A stretch of 64,000 bases of DNA from Mariannaea sp. PMI_226 (Eukaryota > Ascomycota > Sordariomycetes > Hypocreales > Nectriaceae). Each line of letters begins with the position of its first letter. The first letter of the stretch is position 1. Position numbers and translations under genes: made by a program. Below the pieces are notes generated by a model, which saw nothing but the letters and a program-made list of their open reading frames with translations, did no database searches and was not told where the DNA came from. Location of the stretch: positions 4,526,001 through 4,590,000 of the forward strand of contig JANFOG010000001.1 of NCBI GenBank assembly GCA_024336345.1. Direction: 5' to 3'. This document shows positions 54,601 to 64,000 of the stretch, piece by piece.

Positions 54601-56945
54601 ATGCCGCGAGTCTCAATTTTATATCCTAAACAGCCCGAATTTCTCGGAAAACCCAACACTCTATGTGTAGAAGTGAAGGGCTTCATCTCGAATCCTCGAT
54701 TATGCGATGACATCTATGCTAATGACTTTGGGCCTACGGGATACAATGGACCGGCCGTCATGTACGTCATGGGAAAGCACCGACAACATCATTTTCGCTC
54801 ATAACCGATTGCTATAGGGTTGTCGAAGACTATGATGGCTTTGGTGGAGATTTTGTAACTGCGATGAAAAAGCTACTTCGACCAGATTGCAGTGGCGAAT
54901 TTCCAGCCACTATGGTCGACGACCTCGCCTTCAAAGCTGACTGCCAGATTCCGCAGTACACCAGCCATGATTCAAGCGACATGTGGTCGATCATTAAATA
55001 TCGTGGGGGCTATGGCTCCCTGAGGGGCAACCCATTGAGGTTTGAGGATGACAGAAGCTCTGATTTAACCAGGATTTTGAAGCGTAAGAGAAAACCTCTT
55101 TCATCCGGAAAATGGTAGTTAGGAGGGTTGTATTCCTGAAGGTCGAACTGACGTATTCGAAGGCCAAAGCCGCCTCTTGACGTCCAACACCCGAGTTGCA
55201 ACTTGGATTTGCACGGATACGAGTATTTTCCGCCCTATTCGCAGGGTGCGCTTGACGAACATGATTGTCCTCATGTTTGAGAAGCAGGCGAGAGCGAAAA
55301 GCGCCGACACTTTTGCGGAGGTTTTGCTTGATCTATTCAACAGCGACATTGGCCTTGCTGATGCGATTGAGGATCATCCGATATTGATATACCTGTACAT
55401 GCATCGGTGTTTCAACGATTTCAATAACATTCTGAAATGCTATGAAGGGTTGTTTAAGCTGTCGGTAAGGACAATTCGACCAAAATTCACATCTCTGGAC
55501 TAGGACGCATATGTTAACATGAGTAGAATACCATCACGGGTCGCACAACATGGGGTGTCTCTGACCGGTCCTTTCTGCTCAACCAGGCCCTGATTCAGAT
55601 CTCATTTAGCTTACCTGACATCCTGCAGAATAGGGCTCTGTTAAGGAGGCTCAGGGAGTATAATGAGGATCCACCGAGGATTCGGGGCATAGGCTTGTCC
55701 CAAGGTATTCGAGATGCCATAGAGCAGACTGAGATGACGCTCTCCTCCATTGAAGATGATGTAACCGACTTTGAGAGACAAGTTGACATGTTTCTCGAAA
55801 GATTCAAGGCTTCACTGGAATTGGTAAGCAATTTTTTTCCTTTTCGGAAGACTAGAGAGTCTGGACACTTCGTTACACCTTGCTGACTTTGGTGTTGTAG
55901 GAGTTTAGCGTGGCGGATGAGAGAATGAGCTGGGTTATGATGTGGTTTACTTTTGTGGCCATCATCTTCACGCCGATGGCGTTTGTAGCTGTACGTGTGA
56001 ATCTGTTTGTTTCTTTCCATGTCGTACTTCTTTTGTTATGCTCAGCTTTTTGTGATCCTCAATGGCTATTCTTCTTTCTTCACCCTCTTTCTTTCTTTAT
56101 TCGGTTGCTGACGATACATACACTTCTCCCAGTCTATCTTTGGCATAACTACTCTTGAAGTAGACCCAAAATGGTTCGGAGTGGCAATCGTACCCGTCTT
56201 CCTCTCCTCATGTGGTCTTTGTTACTATATCTTTACCAAAAGTCAGCGACTAGACGACGGTCTGCGTCCGAAGAAACTGCAAAGTCTGCTACATCTTATG
56301 CCCTATTCGCAGATTGCCGGCCTCAAACGACGGAAGGGAGGCTCAGGTGGCGGCGGTGGCCAAAGCAAGCCGAGCCGCAAACACGCTCACCATAAAGGCC
56401 GGCGTCCATCAATTGATTCGAGGTATTCCAACGTGGATGAGGATTCGTCGAGTGGCTCGGACTCGTCCGGTCCTGCTCATCGACCGTCGGCACGGCCACC
56501 GGTCTATGTGAGCGTCCCTCCGCCGCCTCATTGGGTGCCGCACTCGAGGCCTCCTCCTGTAAAACTACAAACCCAGGGAAGTGAAGGTATCCCACTCCCG
56601 CCTCGACCTCCAATGCCGCCAGCTCCACACAATGCAGCTGGGTTGCACTCAAAGCCAGCGATGGGCGATACAGTCTACATCACCACGGACCCCAGATACT
56701 CATCGAAGCCACTGCGTACGAGCAGTCATGCCCAGAAGCCGGGGGCTGGCAAAGGGGGCAGGGAGTCCAGCACTGTGTACACGAACTTGCGGATGCCTGA
56801 TTTCTCGTCGCGTACGTCTCACGCTCGACGGCCATCGAGGCCGTCTGGATCTCCTCCGCTTTCCGGATCTCCTCCGCTTCGGCCGCGGCCGCGGCCGCGA
56901 CCGGTTGAGAGGCCGCATGTGTCTGATTACTCCGACTCCGAATAG
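54601..56945 (+). CDS. CorA-like two-TM membrane protein with proline/arginine-rich tail
   Basis: Six exons, 54601-54761, 54818-55083, 55142-55464, 55527-55823, 55901-55990 and 56133-56945, give 649 aa; introns are 56-142 nt with consistent phases. The N-terminal 340 residues are soluble and end in a long helix (DAIEQTEMTLSSIEDDVTDF) like the CorA stalk. Two TM helices follow: about 358-379 (MMWFTFVAIIFTPMAFVA) and about 394-415 (FGVAIVPVFLSSCGLCYYIF). The order soluble domain, stalk, two TMs is that of CorA-type Mg2+ channels and the expanded fungal CorA-like family. The signature GMN after TM1 is replaced by FGIT, so Mg2+ transport is doubtful. The 230-residue tail is basic, Pro-rich and Ser-rich, with GSPPLSGSPPLRPRPRPRP near the end. 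Confidence 0.75.
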
Positions 56946-57737
56946 AGTTCATCTATCGAACCCCGGATATTCTAACTTAGGCCCCTGTTATACCAAGCTA
57001 GGCGTCTGTATATGAATCGGGCGGCTGGGATTCGATATAGAGGTTTGGAGAGATAGCTCTGGCCGTGCACGAATGATGAAGGATTACGACCTGATTGGAT
57101 GAGATACAGTATAAAGGCTACATACAATGAGATGCTCCTGTAATAATAGCAACACCTTACAAACTACAGCAGGCGGAAAATAATGAAACCAATGTTCCAG
57201 ATCGCACGCGGCGCCAACACCTTTTCCGGCGACGTCATTCTGACAGCGAAAAAGCTGAGACATTCCCGCCACGCAATTTACGAGCATGGCTTGCTATGTG
57301 TTTCCACCCCCCAAAAAAAAACGATTAACCCAGTCCGTATAGTAAGCAAAGCACACCGGTAGATTGGGCAAATGGGAAAATGGGCAATAGGCCAGCTGAA
57401 TGCTCCATCAAAGGTCAATAAAGTTAGCATATCTCCGTGGAGGCGCTCTCATTCCGCCATATTCCTCCCCGAGGAGGTTAGTATGAACTCACTTACACCC
57501 TCGAGACGGCCCATTGGCGTTTATCACGCGACAGTGCTTTTGCCCATAAGTTTTGACTTCTGATCTAGTCGTTAATAGACTGTCAAATGTCAATCGAAAT
57601 AAAGCGGGTTTCGCTTCTCATGCAGGCGTGCAGTGACGTATATAAGCGAAGGCAGCTGGTGCATCTCTCCTCAGCTGTAACCCCAGTCCCTCCTCCTCAA
57701 GTTACATTTCTCACCCTACCGCTCTAAGTTGCATCTG
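56946..57737. promoter_or_regulatory. Intergenic and RTG2 promoter
   Basis: No gene supported. A TATATAAG run at 57639-57646 lies about 90 bp before the RTG2 start and is followed by CT-rich leader; probable core promoter. Confidence 0.5.
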
Positions 57738-59742
57738 ATGACAAAAATGGAAGAATTCTCCGACTTTGAAGAGATCAGCGCCATTTCTGAATCCGAGGAT
57801 CAGGAATGTGATGAGACGGAGCCTTTGGAGTCAATGATTGACAATTTGGCGTTCCCACAAACCATCGATTCCTTTCCAGCGGAAGTGGGTGGCGGAGGAG
57901 GAGGATGGCGTCCACCATGGCTCGGCCACGGCGACAAACTGGTTGGTGTTGTAGACATGGGGAGGTGAGCGTCCACATATGCTTGAGCTTGGGGAATGAC
58001 GAGGTGACATCAGTTTCTGACCATGATATCATAGCAATGGCATTCGCTTCTCCATATCTGACCTCACGCCTCCGCTTGCCCGCATCATGCCCACCATACT
58101 GATGTATAGGGTTGGTATCTCGCTGTACGACTGTCAGTACGACTCAGACACAGGAGAGCAGGTGCCGATACCAGATGATGTGATTTCGTCAATCTGCTCG
58201 GCACTGAGCCGATTCGTCCACGTTTGCGATGACTTTGGCACACCCAAAGACCGAGTCCACGTCCTGGCGACGGAAGCTACTCGTGCAGCTATCAATTCGG
58301 ACCAATTTTTGAAGACCATTAAAGAAAAGACTGGCTTGACGGTGGAACTGCTCCCTAAAGAGGAGGAGGGTAGGATTGGAGCTTTGGGAATTGCCAGTGG
58401 TTTCTCCCGAATGGCTGGCCTCGTCATGGATTTGGGAGGAGGCAGCACTCAAATTACCTGGATGCTTAGCCAAGGCTCAGACATTCGAATCAGCCCTCAC
58501 GGTAGCTTCAGCTTCCCATACGGAGCTGCCGCGCTTACCAAGAAGCTGCGCGACTTGAAGCACGGAAAAAGCAAAGAGGAGGCAGAGGTGGCGGTGAACG
58601 TGTTCCGCGGCGAGATGATTGAGCAATTTAGAGATGCCTATCATCGGTTGCAAATCCCTGAGGAGTTGATCAATTCTGCGAAGCAAAATGGCGGCTTTCA
58701 AATCTATCTCTCTGGAGGCGGCTTTCGGGGTTGGGGATACCTGCTTCTCTACCTTAACCAAGTGCATGGAAAGCACTACCCCATTTCCATCATCAACGGA
58801 TACACCGCTGGCAAAGAACAGTTTGAAGATACAGAAACACTCAAGGATGTCGCTAAAGCCGCCAAGAACGTCTTCCGCGTCTCGGATCGCCGACGATCTC
58901 AGGTCCCCGCCGTCGCCTTTCTGGTCAATGTCCTTGCGGAAGCTATTCCTCACGGCATCAAGGAAGCGCACTTCTGTCAGGGAGGCGTACGCGAAGGCTA
59001 CCTCTTCAAACAGCTTCCCGCGTCAGTTCGCAGACAGGCCCCCTTAGAAGTAGCCACAGGCCCCTTCGCGCGAGGGGCCCGGCGAGCGATCCAGCGGATG
59101 CTCAGGAACGCCATCCCCAACCCGACCAAGGATGAGTCGAAGCATTTCCCAGAAGCGTTTGGAGATCATGTCATTGACTCGTTTGCCAACTCCATGTACG
59201 CACACATGTTTATGTCACTAGAAACAGCTTCGGCAGCGGCACTCTCTTCCACCAGTGTAGGAATATTATCCACAGTGCACGGCGTGTCGCATCAAGATCG
59301 AGCTAGACTCGCACTGATGCTTGAGGCCAGGTATCGTGGCGAACTTCCGCCTCGGGAGTTGGATTTCAGAACTGCTTTGCAAAGGTTGATCACTCCGGAG
59401 GAGGTCTGGTGGGCATCATACCTTGGCAGGGTGGGATACCTGATTACGACATTATATCCGACCGGAAAGATTGACAAGAGCAAGGCACGAATAGTATTTT
59501 CAGCGCAATGGTCATGGACAATGGGGAAAAAGAAGGATAAAGAAGGCATCATCTTCACCATTTCTGTGCAGAAGACCGCAAATGACCCAGGGAGAACTAA
59601 GGAGACACTTGAGCAGTTTTCGAAGGAAGTTGAGAAGGCAGGCAAGAAGAAGAATTGGGTTGGCAAGCCTGAACCGTGGGGATTAAAGGTCAAGGTCAAG
59701 GTTATCGAAGAAGGAATTTTGGGAGAACCAGAGAATGAATAA
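57738..59742 (+). CDS. RTG2: Retrograde regulation protein 2 (Ppx/GppA phosphatase family)
   Basis: Two exons, 57738-57964 and 58035-59742, with a 70-nt intron (GTGAGC ... ATCATAG, phase 2) give 644 aa. The splice rebuilds the family start VVDMGSNGIRFSISDL (about 71-86). Other ASKHA/Ppx blocks are VHVLATEATRAA, LLPKEEEGRIGALGIASG and the phosphate loop MDLGGGSTQITW (about 207-218). YLSGGGFRGWGYLLLY and HFCQGGVREGYLF follow. In yeast Rtg2 is the cytosolic sensor that releases Rtg1/Rtg3 from inhibition when mitochondria fail; it also belongs to the SLIK complex. Fungal homologues may retain nucleotide or polyphosphate binding. The first ~50 residues are strongly acidic (MEEFSDFEEISAISESEDQE) and precede the fold. 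An ORF-only start at 58087 would lose the N-terminal lobe. Confidence 0.92.
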
Positions 59743-61121
59743 TAGGTACTATTTAGGTTAAGGAGACAGCGCCTGTGTACACTCGGTATGTCGGTATAGT
59801 TTACTACGTATCTTACGGACCACATGGATGCCGAGGATGTGTAGATATTAGGTGAGAGGATTGCTTCAGACGGTTTACTCATATAGCAACTTTTGGTTTA
59901 TCACAGCAAAAAAGGAAAAAGAAATTGCAATACTTCACGTTGTACAGACCTTGTGAAGCTAATGAAACCAAAGAGAGAGTTTTCCTGGAAGTTTGAAGAG
60001 TTGGGAAACCTGGACACCTCTTCCTAGTACACACAGCCCTGTCGCCTTGCTCCCAGAGGTTTGTTCACAAGTTTAAGCAAGAATGCCAAATTCTCATTTC
60101 TGTACTCTTTCAGTTATCTATATAGATTTGTATACAATTATTCACCTGAAAGAAGCTTCGCACAAACACTCAAGCTCGAATAGCAACTCATTCTCAGAGT
60201 TCCGTTTAAAATAATAGAGGCTTTCTCTCAATCCAAATCCATCGAGACCAGCAAAAAGAAACATACAACAGCGAGGATTCCCCGGTCGTCACCGACCCGA
60301 GTACTAATTCGCCGCTTCTCAGCTTGACGTACGGAGAGCAGACGGGATCCAGTATATTCTGAGAGCTATGGTCGTATGTACCAGATCAGGCTGCAGCTTA
60401 GGATTAACAAGACATGATTCTCCTGTGTCAGCCCCCTAAATAATAATTGAACTTCCCTCAAATGAAACACAGCACCTCTCTGTAATTATTATTTGGATGT
60501 AAATGGGAGAATGGAAGAAGTTATCGATTACGGCGTTGCCCAGGATCTGAAAGGTAGTGATTGAGACATGGCCAGACTGAACTTACCGGGAAGCGACTGA
60601 CCCTTCGTCCTTGTGACGCTCAAAATTTATAACTACCATCACGGGGGTTTCATTGGGCTCTTGGAGAGTGTTTGTTGATCGTGTGTGACTATATTCATAC
60701 ACAGGAATTCGTGGGAACATCCTGCGTTAGTATTGGTTCCTTCTGACATTACAAGAGGCGACTCCCTTAAAATAATCGAAGACAAAGCTTTCTCTCTGTG
60801 CCGAACTCAGTCGCTTAAGACCACCGGCACCCTTAGGCTCGGTTTGAGATGGAAACGGAATTCCAGGTACCACCGATGCAAATACCGGGGCTTTGTGTGG
60901 TAATTCCATTATAATGCCCACAAGCACCCCGAAGACCCTAGGCTGGCTGGTAAAGAATTGACATGTTCTCTGTCATGGCGTCGGCCGAACCGATGTAACA
61001 CGTAAGACCATTTCAGTCTAGACACATTAATCGAGGAGTGATGACGGGAGGAGTATCGACTTCAGAATTGTTGAGTCCTTCGACCAACATTTTGCATTCC
61101 CGAAGGTATGCACTGTGAGAC
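59743..61121. other. Intergenic; may hold extra exons of the 61271 gene
   Basis: No gene is fully supported. On the minus strand at about 60822-60930 a frame reads GLRGACGHYNGITTQSP, then GICIGGTWNSVSISN and a stop, which looks like the end of a small cysteine-containing secreted protein. It may belong to the gene starting at 61271. Confidence 0.35.
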
Positions 61122-61271
61122 TCAGAGGCCGGTTCTCTGCATTTGAGGTCCTCTAGTGTTCAATAAACTAGGCTCAGACTGCTCAAGACTAAGTCCATTG
61201 GGCTCTGGGGCAGCAGAGCTTTGAGCGATGAAAGCGGCGGCGGCCAGGACCGAGACGCAAGTAAACAACAT
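61122..61271 (-). CDS. Small secreted peptide, 3' structure uncertain
   Basis: The ATG at 61271 opens a 49-codon frame with a clear signal peptide (MLFTCVSVLAAAAFIAQSSA, likely cleavage before APEPNG) and ends at TGA 61122-61124. An in-frame Met 37 codons upstream (61382) would bury the signal, so I prefer 61271. Past the stop, other frames stay open and carry cysteines (LKCREPASES; NAKCWSKDS; GACGHYNG). The real gene may therefore splice before the stop and continue to about 60822. I could not find a fully convincing donor/acceptor set. No family recognised. Confidence 0.45.
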   Translation of the reverse strand: MLFTCVSVLAAAAFIAQSSAAPEPNGLSLEQSEPSLLNTRGPQMQRTGL

Positions 61272-62167
61272 GATGTTGATAAGTCGAAACGGAATGGCAG
61301 AGAGGACGGACAGAAGATTTATATTGGTACGATGTAGGAATATCCACTGACAAGAGGAATAGGCTATGTGTCGTTGAGGCAAGTTAAGGCAAAGGTATGT
61401 CAGAATGAGGCAAGCGGGAGAAGGGGAGAAGTTCTGTTTATAAAAAGATAGAGCTTGTTACAAGGAAGTATTTTTGAACATGCCAAATACTTCCTGTAAT
61501 TTCCATATTAAGTAGTCTATATCCTATGTTGCACATCAGTACTAAACCTGAGTTGACAATCCCTCCAGCTTGCGTGTTCCTGTATAGTAAGATAGACCTC
61601 CTTCTTTAGGCTAGGGTATATATATATATATATATATATTTACATTCACTAGGAAACCCTGAGAGTAGTTACATAAGAGTGAATATAGAAGGAATAGATT
61701 ATTGTATATTAGCTTAACCCGTATGCAGCCCTTGAGCAGCCTCGGCACTCAGCAGATTTTCAGCCACGCGGGTACCTTTATACAAAAATCACTTATCGCA
61801 TGACCAATCGCACTCGTGTAGCGGCCTTTGCAATTTGCCCTTGTCAGCCTAGTGCCATTACTATGTCCATCACCTTGCCGTCAAGTCAGTCCCAGGTCCG
61901 AATGAGATTGTGGTAAGGCACAACAGCGATGATTTAAATACTATAGATAAGTTCTTTACCCAACCTAGATATCTATTTGATAAAAGTTCAGAAGAATTCA
62001 GCACTGAAACTTACGAGACTGATCCCTCGTTTTCTTGACGACCTAGATACTGTTATATTCCCAGCTCAATAACAATAGCCATCATGGAACCCCGGAGCGG
62101 ATTATTACCAACACCGTGGATACTATATCAAAGCAAATAAACCCGCATCTTCCAACAAAATCCGGTT
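61272..62167. other. Intergenic, AT-rich
   Basis: Promoter side of the secreted-peptide gene. It contains a TA dinucleotide repeat (61617-61639). No gene seen. Confidence 0.45.
61617..61639. repeat. TA dinucleotide repeat
   Basis: About eleven TA units, uninterrupted. Confidence 0.85.
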
Positions 62168-62262
62168 GCCCGGCTAGCTCAATCGGAAGAGCGTGAGACT
62201 CTTATGAGTACTCCGTACATGCATACATCTCAAGGTTGTGGGTTCGAGCCCCACGTTGGGCT
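62168..62262 (+). tRNA. tRNA-Lys (anticodon CTT) with 22-nt intron
   Basis: Mature 73 nt after removing 62205-62226. The acceptor GCCCGGC pairs with GTTGGGC (two G-T) plus discriminator T. The D arm is TAGCTCAATCGGAAGAGC. The anticodon stem TGAGA/TCTCA has loop CTCTTAA with anticodon CTT (62201-62203). The T arm is TGTGGGTTCGAGCCCCACG. The intron sits after position 37, the canonical site for nuclear tRNA introns, and contains TACTCCGTACATGCAT. A seven-T terminator follows. Confidence 0.93.
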
Positions 62263-62291
62263 ATTCCTATATCAAGATGATTGAGAAATTC

Positions 62292-62298
62292 TTTTTTT
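62292..62298 (+). terminator. Pol III terminator of tRNA-Lys
   Basis: Seven T about 30 bases beyond the tRNA, in the context AAATTCTTTTTTTG. Confidence 0.6.
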
Positions 62299-62622
62299 GT
62301 TCTATCTCAACAAGCTATCTTTTTGGTCCGCCTTTGCTTTTCTCCCCTCGTCTGGGTTTAATTGATGTGTTCCTATACCGTTCGTTTCGAGAACCACGTA
62401 CATGGTTCGTTAGAGTGCCAATTGCTTTTTTTTTTTTTCAAGTTAGCCAGCCGCATACAAATTGACCGCGCCATGGTGTCTCAGACCACAAATATTGGAC
62501 TTCAGTTGAGCATCGATAATACAAGTAATTGGTTTCATTTCATAAAATCATGAATTTTACGCTAGCTTTCTACTGCCCCAACTGTGTGAACATTTATGAG
62601 CTCTCGAGATCGCGATCCGTGA
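62299..62622. other. Intergenic, no gene seen
   Basis: Short AT-rich stretch between tRNA-Lys and the metacaspase 3' end. A 13-base poly-T lies near 62427. Confidence 0.45.
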
Positions 62623-64000
62623 TCACATCACGAAGAGAAGGTTGGTATCTGTAAGATCTGTCAGAAGAAGCTGAGAGATGAGTAAGGGAGAGAGGGCAAT
62701 TCTGCCTACCAAGTGGGTGACTCGAAGACAACTGTGGCTTCTGTGTATACTTCGTCTCCAGAATCTCGCGAACGCTATTGAGCAGCTCGACGTAGCTCTG
62801 CTTAGGGTTTGCCTTGATGGCTGAGATGAATGCCCAAGACATGGCGCCTGTGGCCTGGGCATTGATTGTAGCATCGGCACTGGGATCGCAATTCGTCAGT
62901 TCATTTTCCTTGCTTGCAACAGGTCAGTGCTACTCACGAGGTTTGGTCGTCCTTGCTTCCAGACCACATAATTACATCGGCTGGTGACGTTCGGGTCGCT
63001 TTGGTCTTCTCATAAGCCTTGTCTCCCGAAAAGGTAGACTTAGCCAAGCCGAAGATAGCACCCGCAGCGCCTGCAACATCGCCCTGGGCGTACGATGTAA
63101 AGGCACTCAGCAGACCCTGGCCAGCTTCCTTGGCCAAGTTGGGCTCCTTCAGGATACCCTTGGTAGAATAAATGTATGGCAGATCCATGACACTGGCAGA
63201 GTGACATGAGTCGAAAATAGCCGTCAGACGAACACCTTGTCGAAGGGGTTTGACCACCAGGTCATGGATTTGGTCATCGACAATATGGCCGTTCTTCTTA
63301 AAGTCCACGGGGTAGATGACCTCATCAGATCCATCCTCCTCGTCGCCATCGAGATCTTCTGTTTGGCCGCCGTGTCCTAGAGCAAGCAAGCAAGGTTAGA
63401 AGAAGGTCCAAAAGACTAATTATGCCGTTATGGCTCACCAGAGTAGTGGAGGAAAAGCGCATCATTAGGCTGAGCATCCTTTACAAGCCAGCCCATTGCA
63501 CGAATGATATTGACCTTGGTTGGCTGCATGACGGGGTTGGACTGGTCATCGGTCAAGATGACCATATCCTCCCGCCTGTAATTGTATCGCTCGATCAAGA
63601 AGTTAGAGACATTGTGGACGTCGTTGATGCAACCCCGCAGCTCTGCGTCCTGGCCAAGATAATTGACTCCGATGAGCAAAGCCTTGCGACGACCGGTACA
63701 GTTGGAGTACTGGAAGGTATATCCGTCAGGCGCGCCGTGGCCGAACTGCTGTGGAGCTGATGGGGGAGGAGGTCCGGCTTGGGCGCGAGAAGCATAGGCC
63801 GGCCGCTGGAGAGGATATCCGTAGGCATCGAGGCCTGCAGGAGGAGGATAGTTGGGAGGAGAATATTGGTTATGGCTCTGCTGGCCACCGTATTGTTGCG
63901 GAGGAGGGGGACCTTGTGGCGGAGCATAGCCGCCGGAATGATGGCTGTAGCCGGACGAAGGAGGGCCTGGTGGCGGGGCATAACCACCGGAGGGACGATC
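62623..64000 (-). CDS. Metacaspase (5' end beyond window)
   Basis: Partial; exons from the right edge are 64000-63439, 63376-62938, 62879-62710 and 62648-62623 (introns 62, 58 and 61 nt). The visible N-terminal part is a Pro/Gln/Gly/Tyr-rich prodomain ([23 protein letters not shown]). The peptidase domain starts at [17 protein letters not shown], with the catalytic His in FLHYSGHGGQ (split by the first visible intron) and the catalytic Cys in [16 protein letters not shown]. The end [11 protein letters not shown] is supplied by the 26-nt last exon. Type I metacaspases cut after Arg/Lys, need calcium, and act in fungal proteostasis and cell death (CasA/Mca1). The frame is open to the edge, so the start codon lies beyond 64000. 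Confidence 0.93.

Noticed and set aside
1..64000. CRISPR arrays, intact transposons, riboswitches
   Set aside because: No regularly spaced repeats, no transposase or reverse-transcriptase motifs, and no TPP-type riboswitch core recognised on either strand.

Overview
The window is nuclear DNA from a filamentous ascomycete. Coding regions are split by short GT-AG introns, mostly 50-80 nt. Genes lie on both strands without operons, tRNAs are dispersed, and one tRNA carries a Pol III type intron. The gene families (GH75 chitosanase, Clr5-domain protein, TRI12-like MFS pump, SLMAP/PRO45-type FHA protein, RTG2, metacaspase) point to Pezizomycotina. A Sordariomycete, perhaps Hypocreales, is my inference and is not proven here. 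All intron positions below were placed by hand from splice consensus, phase and family conservation.

Layout. 1-5.2 kb: the 3' end of mitochondrial GatA, splicing factor PRP38, a small membrane protein sharing a divergent 322 bp promoter with PRP38, and a Clr5-domain protein. 5.2-10.7 kb: a decayed accessory tract. It holds a broken small secreted-protein gene, a diverged fragment of a second secreted-protein gene, repeated upstream elements, and a six-exon Thr/Val-rich secreted-protein gene that is intact except for one in-frame TAG. 12.8-13.7 kb: an unknown acidic single-exon protein. 13.7-23.3 kb: almost 10 kb with no recognisable gene but with leader-like and intron-like sequence and long orphan frames. 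23.3-28.5 kb: COX16, then after a 3.6 kb gap a secreted GH75 chitosanase. 29.8-36.6 kb: an SDR-like protein, the FHA/tail-anchor protein and MGR2, a TIM23-associated mitochondrial protein. 39.5-45.7 kb: a multicopper oxidase without an evident signal peptide, an Hst2-type sirtuin and the NC2-beta (Dr1) corepressor. 47.7-53.1 kb: a classical SDR, homocysteine S-methyltransferase and a TRI12-like MFS transporter. 53.3-64 kb: tRNA-Cys(GCA), a CorA-like two-TM protein, RTG2, a small secreted peptide, intron-containing tRNA-Lys(CUU), and a metacaspase that runs off the right edge.

Most genes are housekeeping (mitochondrial function, splicing, transcription, methionine metabolism). Secreted or accessory genes are interspersed in the gene-poor stretches. 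I see no convincing biosynthetic cluster, no CRISPR array and no intact transposon. The most interesting leads are the single-nonsense secreted protein and its relic copy, the second potential first exon of NC2-beta, the six-cysteine tail on the chitosanase, the multicopper oxidase with a myristoylation-like N-terminus, and the 10 kb gene-poor interval.
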